A stretch of 35,420 nt of DNA from DASYUM01 sp036001225 (GCA_036001225.1 DASYUM010000099.1:1-35420); one strand, 5' to 3'. Shown: positions 1-8,015, counted from the stretch's first letter. The notes: a model not told the origin generated them from the letters alone. Numbers and translations: made by a program.

Positions 1-290
1 GCGGCGGCGGTGAACGAGCTGGGGCCGCTCGACGTCATGGTGAAGTCTGCCCGGGCCCGATCCTGACCGGCCTCCGCCAGCACTCGCGGCAGATCCTGGG
101 CCCCGATACCCCGGACATGAGCGATCGGGGCATCGGGGCGAGCGACGAGCAGGTGCGGGCGGCGGTGCCGGCCGGGCGCCGGGGCACCGTGGAGGACGTC
201 GCCGCCGCCGCTTGCTATCTCGCTTCCGACGAGGCGGCCTACGTCACCGGCCACACCCTCGTCGTCGACGGCGGCTGGCGCGCGCGGTAG
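1..290 (+). pseudogene. SDR-family oxidoreductase, 3' end, internally deleted
   Basis: Remains of a short-chain dehydrogenase/reductase, cut by the window edge on the 5' side. In the frame starting at base 1 the translation gives NELGPLDVMV, the Rossmann-fold strand that in intact SDRs runs straight into the NNAG motif. Instead that frame stops at 64-66. From about base 45 a different frame gives VCPGPILTGL and continues to a clean C-terminus with YVTGHTLVVDGGW, the usual SDR ending, stopping at 288-290. The segment that normally carries NNAG, the catalytic Ser and YxxxK (roughly 80-100 residues) is missing between the two parts. The junction lies near a GTGAA at 41-45 and the lost length is not a multiple of three. 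The product cannot be active. Deletion in the genome and assembly error remain indistinguishable from this sequence. Confidence 0.8.
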
Positions 291-773
291 TCACCGCGAG
301 GCGTCGCACGACTCGAGGAGGTTCAACCCCAGGCGAAGGGCGTCCCGCAACACCTTGTCTAGCGTAGTGTGGCGGGCGAGCGCGACAGCGCGCAGGCGCT
401 CGACGTACTCGGTCGGCAGCGCGCGCGTCCGGTACATCGTGAAGGCCAAGCCGAGCGGCCGGGGAAGCCGCTCACGGCGCGGGGGTCGTCTTGGCGGCGC
501 CGCCGATGCCTTAGGCGCCGGAACGGTCTCGCGGCCGCGGCGCCGATACGCGCGGCTCTCCGCGATCAGGCGGGCGACGTGCTGCGGCTCGACCCCGGCC
601 AGGCTGGCGAGTCGGTGCTGAACCCGAGCGCCCGGCAGGACCGCCCCTTCCTGGTAGTGAAACGCAGTCGTCGCCGAGACGCCCATCGATCGCGCCGATT
701 CACGCAGACTCCAGCCGCGTCGGCCGCGGAGCCCGGCGAACCATACCTGGAATGGCGACCGCGACGCATCCAC
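291..773 (-). CDS. Small putative regulator with XRE-type HTH and ribbon-helix-helix-like C-terminus
   Basis: 160 aa, GTG start. Residues about 8-65 look like an XRE helix-turn-helix (LRGRRGWSLRESARSMGVS, then a second helix pair ending in LASLAGVEP). Residues about 70-105 are a basic, Pro/Arg-rich linker. Residues about 110-155 resemble a ribbon-helix-helix (Arc/CopG) unit: a short strand (FTMYRTRAL), then PTEYVERLRAVALARH and TTLDKVLRDALRLGLN. Two DNA-binding folds in one small protein is not a common arrangement. It lies 18 nt downstream of the DMFase-like gene on the same strand, so it is probably the last gene of that operon and a candidate regulator of it. No clear Shine-Dalgarno precedes the GTG. 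The fold calls rest on sequence pattern only. Confidence 0.6.
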   Translation of the reverse strand: MDASRSPFQVWFAGLRGRRGWSLRESARSMGVSATTAFHYQEGAVLPGARVQHRLASLAGVEPQHVARLIAESRAYRRRGRETVPAPKASAAPPRRPPRRERLPRPLGLAFTMYRTRALPTEYVERLRAVALARHTTLDKVLRDALRLGLNLLESCDASR

Positions 774-789
774 ACGAGAGAGGCTAGAC

Positions 790-801
790 TGTTAGCTAAC
801 A
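790..801. promoter_or_regulatory. 12-bp perfect AT-rich palindrome, possible operator
   Basis: TGTTAGCTAACA reads the same on both strands. It covers the stop codon of the DMFase-like gene (792-794) and ends 16 nt before the GTG of the small HTH gene. In such GC-rich DNA an AT-rich perfect palindrome beside a regulator gene could be an autoregulatory site. About nine 12-bp palindromes are expected by chance in a window of this size, so the evidence is weak. Confidence 0.25.
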
Positions 802-3404
802 CGCGTCAATCCGGGGCCTCGTCCGCCGCGGGTCGGTTCCGTGAACGGCGCCGTGTCGAGGAAGCGGCGGAGCACGTTGGTCGTCAGACGGGCCACGTTG
901 TTGTCGTAGCCCTTGAACGGCAGGCTGCCGGCGTAGGCGATGGAGCCAGTGGAGAACACGGCGCCGCCGCCGGGGCACTCGAAGAAGACCATGTCGGCCC
1001 GGATGGCCGGGTTCTGCGGCCCGTCGGTGGCGCCGTGGGCGACCAGGACCGACTCGTTGACCAGCTGGAAGCTGTTCGAGTGCCCCTCCGACGACGCCAC
1101 CACCAGCGCGTGGGCGGGCGAGCCGAGCAGGCGGTCGTAGCAGTCGATCTCGAGCCCGGCGGCGCCGCCCCGCAGGGTGCCGAAGTCGCCGATCAGCTCG
1201 TCGGGACCGATCCCCTCGAACATGAACGCGACCCGGGGATCGCGGCTGGCCGGGGTCCGGCGGTAGTAGGAGGAGGCGTCGAAGCCCTGGGAGATGAATC
1301 CCGCCCCGGCCAGCCGATTGGGGGCCCGCCCCTGCCGCCGCCAGAGGCCGCCGTACTCGCCGGTGAAGCTCATGTAGTACTCGCCGACCTCGGCCGCCCA
1401 GGCCCGGGTCCCGTCCTCCGAGCGCCGGACCTCGATGATCCCCGGCTTCGTCGGGTGGTAGGCGATCCGCCAGTAGAAGCCGTTGCCACCCAGGTACATG
1501 AGCCGGCCGCCGCGCCGCACGTAGGCGTCGAGGGCATCGAGCATCTCGAGCGAGAGGTATTCGGGATGGGTGCCGGTGACGACGACCCGGTAGGGCTCGA
1601 GCAACGCCAGCCCCTCCCGGTGCAGGTCGTCGTCGGTGACGACGTCGTAGCGGGGGCCGGCGTGCTCCAGCCAGTCGATGACGAAGAGGTCGGCGCAGTA
1701 GTTCCAGAGCCGCCCCTTGGGTCGGATGTTCGTGGCTGGGCGCAGCCGGGTCCCGTAGCAGACGCCGCTCCCGTCGCTGTGGACGCAGTAGGTCGAGCGG
1801 CCCAGCGGATAGTCGAGGAGCAGCTTGTCGGTCGCGTCCATGACGGTGAGCCGCCCCTGCACCAGCTCGGTCCAGGCGCCGGTGAACCGCGCGCGGTTGT
1901 TGCAGTAGACGGTGTAGGTCGCGGTCGAGGCGAGGTAGGCGACGTCGGGCCGCGGCGCCGCGGTTCGGCTCCGGGGTGGCCGCACGAAGAAGGAGACGTG
2001 GCACTCCGCCGACCCGCCCGTCAGCCGCGCCGCGTAGGCGCCGCTCGGGAGACCGGCCGGGACGGTGAGCGTGAAGTCGGTCTGCCAGCCGGCGTCGTCG
2101 AGGTCGTCGTCGTGGAAGTGGATGGCGCCGTACTGCTCGGGCGCCTTCGTCCAGCTCATCTCGGCCCCGGTCCAGTTGTGCCCGGTCATGCCCCGCGCCG
2201 GCAGGTTCACGGTGCGACCGTGCAGGCGACTGGGCGAGCGGTCGGTGATCCGGTCGGATTCGATGTCGAGCGAGAAGTCCCAGGCCGCGACCACCGCCGA
2301 TTCCAGCCCGGCCGTCGTCGGCCCGGCCGCCAGCGCCGCCATCGCGGCCCGCTCGAGGACGCGGTCGGCGAGGCGGGGCCGGTCGAGCTTGCCGTTGTAG
2401 TGACCGCCGACCCGCCCGTCGCCCGCGTGCCAGCCCGCCATGAGGAACGCGCCGGGACCGGGCTTCGGGACCCGGCGGGCGCGCCGCTCCACGTGGAGGG
2501 GACCGCCGAGGTCGAGCGTGTGATCGACCAGCGGCTCCTGGTAGAGGTGGACACTCCCCGCGGCGGCGTCGTAGGTGGCGGCGACGAAGTACCACTTCCG
2601 CTCGAGCAGGGGCACCGTGGTCGTGTGGGCCTCGACCTCCATCCCGTCGCCGAGCCAGAGGGCCAGGGCGCCTCGCTCGTCGAGGCCGAGGCCGAATCCG
2701 GTCCGGGTCGCCACCGACCAGGTCCCGAGCAGCGCCTGGCGGCCCCGGCCGGGCGTGGTGGGCCACACGAACGCCTGGACCGTGAAGCTCTGCAGGGTGC
2801 CGAGCCGCGGCGCCGGCGGCACGATCGCGTAGGAGCCGAGGTGGATCCCCTGCTGCCGGGCCGGGTACTCGCGGCTCACCGGCGTCGCGACCACCTCCTC
2901 GCGGAAGCCGGGGGCGTCGGGGCCGGTCTCGGGCGCGCGGAGCCGGACGATGTCGGCCCGGTACGCCGCCAGGCCGTGGCCGCTCACCTTGAACCCGATG
3001 GTCTCGCCCGGCGCGACGCTGACCTCGTCGCTGTAGGCCAGGAGCGCCGGCTCCACCGGCAGCGGACGACCCGCCGGCGGCGGCCAGGCCAGCGGCGGCT
3101 CGCCGTCGAGGGTCAAGTCCTCGCCCGTCAGCTCCCGCCACCGAAGCCGAAAGACGGCCCACTCGGCATCCTCGAGGGTCGCGAAGACGTAGCCGGGCAA
3201 CAGCTCGGGGCTCAACGGCTCGCCCGTCGTCCGACCCACCGCCCACTCCGCGTGGGGCCGGGTCATGTAGAGGAGATACTTGCCGGGCTGTGGCTGGCTC
3301 CGCATCCGGTTCAGCACGGCCTGGAGGTCGCCGGAATGCACGCCAAACGGCCGCGCCCGGAACTCACGCGCGAGGTCTAGCCGTCGGGGATCGATCTCGA
3401 TCAT
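792..3404 (-). CDS. N,N-dimethylformamidase large-subunit-like hydrolase with LamG domain
   Basis: 870 aa. The C-terminal half (about 480-850) matches the DMFase beta-subunit C-terminal family: TATYTVYCNN (495-503), HSDGSGVCYGTRLRP (542-556), HPEYLSLEMLDALDAYVRRG (613-632) and GGNGFYW (639-645). The middle (about 205-395) is a concanavalin/LamG-like beta-sandwich (SFTVQAFVWPTTP, WYFVAATYD). The Paracoccus enzyme uses a mononuclear iron held by two Tyr and one Glu; by spacing the likely equivalents are Tyr500, Tyr539 and Glu615, which is my inference. The family cleaves N-substituted amides such as dimethylformamide to amine and formate, but the substrate here is unknown. The start ATG overlaps the upstream hydrolase stop by 4 nt (ATGA), which fixes the start against a longer open frame. 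No small DMFase subunit is visible nearby. Confidence 0.85.
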   Translation of the reverse strand: MIEIDPRRLDLAREFRARPFGVHSGDLQAVLNRMRSQPQPGKYLLYMTRPHAEWAVGRTTGEPLSPELLPGYVFATLEDAEWAVFRLRWRELTGEDLTLDGEPPLAWPPPAGRPLPVEPALLAYSDEVSVAPGETIGFKVSGHGLAAYRADIVRLRAPETGPDAPGFREEVVATPVSREYPARQQGIHLGSYAIVPPAPRLGTLQSFTVQAFVWPTTPGRGRQALLGTWSVATRTGFGLGLDERGALALWLGDGMEVEAHTTTVPLLERKWYFVAATYDAAAGSVHLYQEPLVDHTLDLGGPLHVERRARRVPKPGPGAFLMAGWHAGDGRVGGHYNGKLDRPRLADRVLERAAMAALAAGPTTAGLESAVVAAWDFSLDIESDRITDRSPSRLHGRTVNLPARGMTGHNWTGAEMSWTKAPEQYGAIHFHDDDLDDAGWQTDFTLTVPAGLPSGAYAARLTGGSAECHVSFFVRPPRSRTAAPRPDVAYLASTATYTVYCNNRARFTGAWTELVQGRLTVMDATDKLLLDYPLGRSTYCVHSDGSGVCYGTRLRPATNIRPKGRLWNYCADLFVIDWLEHAGPRYDVVTDDDLHREGLALLEPYRVVVTGTHPEYLSLEMLDALDAYVRRGGRLMYLGGNGFYWRIAYHPTKPGIIEVRRSEDGTRAWAAEVGEYYMSFTGEYGGLWRRQGRAPNRLAGAGFISQGFDASSYYRRTPASRDPRVAFMFEGIGPDELIGDFGTLRGGAAGLEIDCYDRLLGSPAHALVVASSEGHSNSFQLVNESVLVAHGATDGPQNPAIRADMVFFECPGGGAVFSTGSIAYAGSLPFKGYDNNVARLTTNVLRRFLDTAPFTEPTRGGRGPGLTRVS

Positions 3405-4369
3405 CGGATGGCCGCCAGGAACTCGAGCATCGCCGCGTTGACCTCGGCCGGGCGCTCCTGCTGGGTCCAGTGGCCGCAGCCCGGCAGAATGACCGTGCGC
3501 CGCAGGTTGGGGACGACCGCCGCCAGGTTGGCGATCAGATCCTTCGAGCCCGGAAAGCGGAGGACCAGATCCCGCTCCCCGGCGACGTAGAGGGCGGGCG
3601 GCTGGACACGCGCCCCGCGCCAGGGGGCGGTGAGCTCCCAGTTGCGATCGATGTTGCGGTACCAGTTCAGGCCGCCCGTGAATCCCGAGGCCTGGAACTC
3701 CGCCGTGAAGGTGTCGATGTCCTGCTCGGTCAGCCAGCCGGGCAGCGTGACGGGGTCGGCCATGATGTCCAGGAAGCCGCCGCCCGGCGGCACCACGGGC
3801 GGCACCGGTGGCTCGCGCCGGGGGGCGTCGCCGGAAGCGGAATACAACACGCGGCGAAGGGTGCGCCGGACGTCCCGCGCCAGCTCGGTGTCGGCCACCC
3901 CGGGGGCCTGGAAGTAGATCTGGTAGAAGCCCTCGCCCAGCGCGGCGCGCAAGAGCCCCAGGGGGGCCGCCGACCCGCGCAGTCGATAGGGGACGCTCAG
4001 CCCGACCACGCCGCGGACGCGGTCCGGACGCATCAGCGCGGTCTGCCAGGCGACCGGAGCACCCCAGTCGTGGCCGACCACGACGGCCTGGTCGGCGGCG
4101 AAGGCATCCAGCACGCCCACCGCGTCCCCGACCAGGTGAAGGATCGTGTACCGGTCGACCTCGGCCGGCCGGTCCGTCCGGCCGTAGCCGCGCTGGTCGG
4201 GCGCGACGGCGTGGAAGCCGGCATCGGCCAGCGCCACCAGCTGGTGGCGCCAGGAGTACCAGCACTCGGGAAAGCCGTGGAGCAGCAGGACGAGGGGACC
4301 GGCGCCCACCTCGGCCACGTGCATGCGAAGGCCGTTGGTGTCGACGAAGCGATGGCCGATCGCGGGCAC
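3401..4369 (-). CDS. Alpha/beta hydrolase, epoxide-hydrolase-like
   Basis: 322 aa with a GTG start 6 nt after the permease stop. Soluble epoxide-hydrolase features are visible: oxyanion motif HGFPE (31-35) followed by WYSW, the nucleophile elbow GHDWG with Asp101 rather than Ser, the lid signatures YQIYFQAPG and GGLNWYRN, and a late GCGHWTQQERP holding the catalytic His. Asp as nucleophile points to epoxide hydrolases or haloalkane dehalogenases; the FPE motif and the Tyr in the lid favour epoxide hydrolase. It sits inside the transporter operon between permease and DMFase-like gene, so it may act on the imported compound or its degradation product. Full length and intact. Confidence 0.85.
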   Translation of the reverse strand: MPAIGHRFVDTNGLRMHVAEVGAGPLVLLLHGFPECWYSWRHQLVALADAGFHAVAPDQRGYGRTDRPAEVDRYTILHLVGDAVGVLDAFAADQAVVVGHDWGAPVAWQTALMRPDRVRGVVGLSVPYRLRGSAAPLGLLRAALGEGFYQIYFQAPGVADTELARDVRRTLRRVLYSASGDAPRREPPVPPVVPPGGGFLDIMADPVTLPGWLTEQDIDTFTAEFQASGFTGGLNWYRNIDRNWELTAPWRGARVQPPALYVAGERDLVLRFPGSKDLIANLAAVVPNLRRTVILPGCGHWTQQERPAEVNAAMLEFLAAIR

Positions 4370-4375
4370 CGGTCC

Positions 4376-5284
4376 CTACCGGATCCGCAGCCGCGGGTCG
4401 ATGGCGTCCCGCAGCGCGTCGCCGACGAAGTTGCAGGCGATGGCGACCATCAGGATCGCGACGCCGGGAAAGGTCGCGATCCACCACTGGGCCACCAGCT
4501 CGCGCCCCTCGGCCACCATGGCGCCCCACTCCGGCGTGGGGGGGACGGCGCCGAGCCCCAGGAAGGAGAGCGCCGCCGTGATGATGATGGCGTTGCCGAA
4601 GTCCATCGCCATCAGCACGAGCGACGGCGCGACGGCGTTGGGCAGGATGTGACGCAGGAGGATGCGCCGCTCGCCGAGGCCGAGGGCCTGGGCGGCGGCG
4701 ACGAAGTCCCGCGCCTTGAGGGCCAGCACCTGCCCGCGGGCCACCCGCGCATAGGGCGGCCACCAGACGACGAGCATGGCCAGCATGGAGTTCTGGATGC
4801 TGGGGCCGAGGGCGGCCGCGATCGCCATGGCCAGGATCAGCGACGGGAAGGCCAGCACCATGTCCACCACCCGCATCGCCACCTCGTCGGGCCAGCTCCC
4901 GAGGTAGGCGGCGAGGCCGCCGTACACCGTCCCGAAGATCGAGGCCAGCACGACGACCACGGCCGCCACCGGCAGCGACACCCGGCCCCCGTAGAGCAGC
5001 CGGCTCAGGACGTCACGGCCGAGGCCGTCGACGCCCAGCCAGTGCGCGAGCGACGGCGGGGCGAGGCGGTTGTCGACGTTGAGGTCGATCGGGTCGTAGG
5101 GGGCCACGACCGGCGCCAGCGCCGAGACCGCGACCCAGGCCACCACCACCAGCGCCCCCGCCACCGCCATCGGATTCCGGAAGACCTCCTTCCAGACCTG
5201 CCGCCCCTCGCGCGCCGATGCCGCGGCGGGGCCCGAGATGCGCGCGGCGACGGTGGCGGCGGGAGAGGCGGACAGCGCGGCCAT
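4376..5284 (-). CDS. Peptide/nickel-type ABC transporter permease (DppC-like)
   Basis: 302 aa inner-membrane permease of the peptide/opine/nickel class. An Ala-rich N-terminus leads into the first membrane segment (AVAGALVVVAWVAVSALAPV) and then the DppC-type motif PSLAHWLGVDGLGRDVLSRL. The ATPase-contacting EAA loop is clear: ARDFVAAAQALGLGERRILL followed by RHILPNAVAP. The length is normal for DppC/OppC. Its stop lies 6 nt before the epoxide-hydrolase-like gene and its start 3 nt after the DppB-like stop, so all are co-transcribed. No ATP-binding subunits are encoded in the window; they must be elsewhere or shared. Confidence 0.93.
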   Translation of the reverse strand: MAALSASPAATVAARISGPAAASAREGRQVWKEVFRNPMAVAGALVVVAWVAVSALAPVVAPYDPIDLNVDNRLAPPSLAHWLGVDGLGRDVLSRLLYGGRVSLPVAAVVVVLASIFGTVYGGLAAYLGSWPDEVAMRVVDMVLAFPSLILAMAIAAALGPSIQNSMLAMLVVWWPPYARVARGQVLALKARDFVAAAQALGLGERRILLRHILPNAVAPSLVLMAMDFGNAIIITAALSFLGLGAVPPTPEWGAMVAEGRELVAQWWIATFPGVAILMVAIACNFVGDALRDAIDPRLRIR

Positions 5285-5287
5285 GGC

Positions 5288-6301
5288 TCAGGAGTAACGG
5301 ATCTGGGGATCGAGCCAGCCGTAGAGCAGGTCGACCAGGAGATTCACGAGCGTGTACATGACGCCGATGACGAACGTCACGCCCATGATGGCGGGGAAGT
5401 CGTTGGTGACGGCGGACTGGAAGGCGTAGCGGCCGAGTCCGGGCCAGGCGAAGATCGTCTCGGTCATCACCGCCCCCGACAGGAGGCCGCCGTAGGCGAG
5501 CCCGAGCACGGTCACGGTCGGGATCAAGGCGTTCTTGAGCGCGTGGCGGGCGACGATGCCGCTCTCGGGCAGCCCCTTGGCCCGCGCCGTCCGCAGGTAG
5601 TCCTGGGACAAGGCGTCGAGCATCGACGAGCGGGTCACCCGGGTCACCAGGCCCATGACCGAGCTGGCCAGGACCAGCCCGGGGAGGACCAGGTGGGCGA
5701 CCGCATCGCGGAACGTCTTCCAGTCGGCGGCGACCGCCGCGTCGACCGTGTAGAGACCGGTCAGCCGCGCCGGCGCGTCCACCTGGGGCCCCAGCCGCCC
5801 GGGGCCCACGGTCCAGTGGAGCGTCGCATAGAAGAGGACGAGCGACACCGTGGCCAGCCAGAAGATCGGGATCGACACGCCGACCAGCGACACCAGGCGT
5901 GCCACGTGGTCCACCGGACCGTCGCGCTGGATGGCGGCGAAGATGCCGAGCGGCACGCCGGCGGCGAGCGCGAACAGCACGGCGGTGGTGGCCAGCTCGA
6001 GCGTGGCCGGCAGGAACTGGGCGAGGTCCTTGGTGATCGCCCGCCGGGTGTTGATCGAGGTGCCGAGCTCCCCCCGCGCCAGATTGGCGAGGAAGGCCAG
6101 GTACTGGAGGTGAAGCGGCCGGTCGAGGCCCCACTTCTCCTTGAAGGCCTGGACGATCTCCGGCCGCTGGGAGGCCTGCTGGCCGAGGTTCGACACGATC
6201 GGGTCGGCGGGCACGGCGTGGGAGATGACGAAGGAGATGAGGGTCACTCCCAGCACCGCCACGACCATGAGCCCGAGGCGCCGCGCGACGTACCGGCTCA
6301 T
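5288..6301 (-). CDS. Peptide/nickel-type ABC transporter permease (DppB-like)
   Basis: 337 aa, ATG start. The N-terminus MSRYVARRLGLMVVAVLGVT with a following FVISHAVPADPI is the standard DppB/OppB opening, including the first membrane helix and the GDP-like motif replaced here by PADP. The EAA-type loop appears as SQDYLRTARAKGLPESGIVA followed by RHALKNALIP. It forms the heteromeric channel with the DppC-like partner encoded immediately downstream. A 54-nt gap containing a 13-bp hairpin separates it from the binding-protein gene upstream in the transcript, so expression of binding protein and permeases may differ. Confidence 0.93.
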   Translation of the reverse strand: MSRYVARRLGLMVVAVLGVTLISFVISHAVPADPIVSNLGQQASQRPEIVQAFKEKWGLDRPLHLQYLAFLANLARGELGTSINTRRAITKDLAQFLPATLELATTAVLFALAAGVPLGIFAAIQRDGPVDHVARLVSLVGVSIPIFWLATVSLVLFYATLHWTVGPGRLGPQVDAPARLTGLYTVDAAVAADWKTFRDAVAHLVLPGLVLASSVMGLVTRVTRSSMLDALSQDYLRTARAKGLPESGIVARHALKNALIPTVTVLGLAYGGLLSGAVMTETIFAWPGLGRYAFQSAVTNDFPAIMGVTFVIGVMYTLVNLLVDLLYGWLDPQIRYS

Positions 6302-6312
6302 CGCGAATTATC

Positions 6313-6342
6313 TCCCTCTCCCTCCGCGGGGAGGGAGAGGGA
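6313..6342. repeat. REP-like palindrome between binding-protein and permease genes
   Basis: A perfect 13-bp inverted repeat (TCCCTCTCCCTCC, 4-nt loop, GGAGGGAGAGGGA) followed by GAATCT. It fills the gap between the solute-binding-protein stop and the DppB-like start. A related, less perfect copy in the same orientation, also followed by GAATCT, lies at 31018-31044. Shared sequence at two distant intergenic sites suggests a dispersed palindromic element. In the minus-strand mRNA it would form a stable hairpin without a U-tract, so a transcript-stabilising or attenuating role is more likely than full termination. Confidence 0.7.
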
Positions 6343-6355
6343 ATCTGGCGGGAGG

Positions 6356-7957
6356 CTAGTTCTTGACGACCGGGTAGATGCGCGCGGCGCCCAGGGGCAG
6401 GTACTCGTACCCCTGGATGTTCGGCCGCACGACGACCTCGGCCTTGCCCTGGACCAGGTTGACGTACGGCCCGTTCTCCACCAGGTAGGCGAGGATCTCC
6501 TTGTACATCCCCGACCGGCGCTTGGGATCGATCTCGGCGTCGGCCTTCCGCGCCATCTCCTTCGCCTTCGGGTCGTCCCAGCGGAGCCGCGGCGCCCAGG
6601 TGTGAAGGATCATCTGCCCCGTGAAGTCGCTGGCTCCGATGTAGTCGGGCTGGTTGTAGGAGATGACCGCGATCTCGCCCTTGGCCCGGTACTGGGTGAG
6701 CATGACCGAGAACTCGAGCGGGACCAGCTGGACGTCGATCCCGATCTTCTTCAGGTCGGATTGGACCTTCTGGGCCACCGACTCGTAGGTGATGCCGGCC
6801 GGCGACGCCCCGGTGCCGTACTTGAGCGGGAACTTGAAGCCGTTCGGGACGCCGGCCCTGGCCAGCAGCTCCTTGGCCTTCGCCAGGTCGTACTTGGGGT
6901 TCAGCCGGTCGGCGTCGGCCTGGGTCTCCAGGCCGAGGACGCCGATCGGATACACGGCGGGGCCGATGACCGCGCGACCGTTGGTGAGCTTGATGATCCC
7001 CTCGCGGTCCACCGCGTGACGGATGGCCTGGCGCACTTCTTTCTTGGCCAGCTCGGGGTGGAGGGCGGGGTCCATCGTCATCCCCATGTACATGTTGTCG
7101 AGGGATTGGCCGATCTGGATCTTCACGTTCTTGTTGTTGCGCATGGCGGCCACCAGGTCGGGCGTCACGTTGAGCGCCACGTCCACGTCACCGTTCTCGA
7201 CCTGGAGCTTCTGGGTGGCCGGCGAGGGCACGTCGCGAGCCTCGATCTTCGCGATCTTGGCCGGACCCTTCCAGTAGTTGGGGTTCCGCTCCATGATGAT
7301 GACGTTGTTCTTCTGCCAGCTCTTCAGGATGAACGGCCCGCCGCCGGCCGAGTGCTGGTTCAGCCACTCCTCGGCCTTGTCGTCCTTGTCGGCGGTCGGC
7401 GAGTCGCTGGCCCCGTGCTCCTTCGCGAGCTTCGCGTCCATGATCGCGGAGTTCGGACCCGAGAGCACGGCCAGCCAGTCGGCGAACGACTCGTTGAGGA
7501 CGGTCTTGACCGTCATCGGGTCGATGACGACGACCTCCTTGAGGGGGTCCATCATCCAGCCCGGGTTGCCCTTGAGGGTCTTGAGCCGGGTCAGGCTGAA
7601 CTTCACGTCGTCGGCGGTGAAGGGGTTGCCGCTGGCGTGTTTGACGTTCGGCCGGAGCTTGAAGGTGTACTCCTTGCCGTCGGGCGAGATCTTCCACTCG
7701 GTCGCCAGCACCGGGACGAAGGTGTTGAGCTCCTTGGGGCTCTTGTGGGCGACCAGCGTGTCGTAGGTGTTGAGGTCGACGAAGGCGGCCCCGAACTCGA
7801 ACTCCCGTCCGGGGTCGAGCGTCTTCACGTCGGACTGGTCGAGGGCCATGATGAGCGTCTTGCCGCCGCCGGCCGGCTGTCCCAGCACGGGCTGGGAGGG
7901 ACCGGTGACGGCGAGGGCGATGAGGACGCGGATGGCGGGGCCGCTCCAGCGATTCAT
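6356..7957 (-). CDS. ABC transporter substrate-binding protein, family 5
   Basis: 533 aa periplasmic binding protein of the DppA/OppA family. Residues 1-26 form a signal peptide (MNRWSGPAIRVLIALAVTG..., cleavage likely after VLG-Q). The mature protein starts with KTLIMALDQSDVKTLDPG, the typical family-5 opening, and continues with DTLVAHKSPKELN, EYTFKLRPNVKHASGNPFTA (the family signature, with FTADDVKFSL) and ending in YEYLPLGAARIYPVVKN. A GAGGAGG Shine-Dalgarno lies 7 nt before the ATG. It is the first gene of the operon and has a plausible promoter at 8061-8089. The ligand is not readable from sequence; the family binds peptides, but also opines, nickel chelates and other amide-rich compounds. 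Confidence 0.95.
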   Translation of the reverse strand: MNRWSGPAIRVLIALAVTGPSQPVLGQPAGGGKTLIMALDQSDVKTLDPGREFEFGAAFVDLNTYDTLVAHKSPKELNTFVPVLATEWKISPDGKEYTFKLRPNVKHASGNPFTADDVKFSLTRLKTLKGNPGWMMDPLKEVVVIDPMTVKTVLNESFADWLAVLSGPNSAIMDAKLAKEHGASDSPTADKDDKAEEWLNQHSAGGGPFILKSWQKNNVIIMERNPNYWKGPAKIAKIEARDVPSPATQKLQVENGDVDVALNVTPDLVAAMRNNKNVKIQIGQSLDNMYMGMTMDPALHPELAKKEVRQAIRHAVDREGIIKLTNGRAVIGPAVYPIGVLGLETQADADRLNPKYDLAKAKELLARAGVPNGFKFPLKYGTGASPAGITYESVAQKVQSDLKKIGIDVQLVPLEFSVMLTQYRAKGEIAVISYNQPDYIGASDFTGQMILHTWAPRLRWDDPKAKEMARKADAEIDPKRRSGMYKEILAYLVENGPYVNLVQGKAEVVVRPNIQGYEYLPLGAARIYPVVKN

Positions 7958-7985
7958 GAATATGCCTCCTCACGGGGACCCGGGG

Positions 7986-8013
7986 TTGTCGATACGGGGA
8001 AGTGTGCTAGGCT
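7986..8013 (+). promoter_or_regulatory. Candidate promoter for the aminotransferase operon
   Basis: TTGTCG (7986-7991), a 16-nt spacer and an extended -10 TGCTAGGCT ending at 8013. The -10 hexamer matches consensus in only three positions, but the TG extension and spacing are acceptable. The transcript would start near 8020 and have a leader of about 90 nt before the ATG at 8113. Confidence 0.35.
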
Positions 8014-8015
8014 GA

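Noticed and set aside
369..3380. Very long plus-strand open frame (over 1000 codons) opposite the DMFase-like gene
   Set aside because: It is the GC-rich shadow of the minus-strand gene: Arg/Gly/Pro/Val-rich, no recognisable motifs, while the opposite strand has a clear family match.
3405..4763. N-terminal extension of the DMFase-like frame
   Set aside because: The extension is out-of-frame translation of the hydrolase and permease genes; the ATGA overlap at 3401-3404 marks the true start.
6313..6342. Rho-independent terminator after the binding-protein gene
   Set aside because: The stem is strong but no T-run follows on either strand and permease genes of the same system lie directly downstream.
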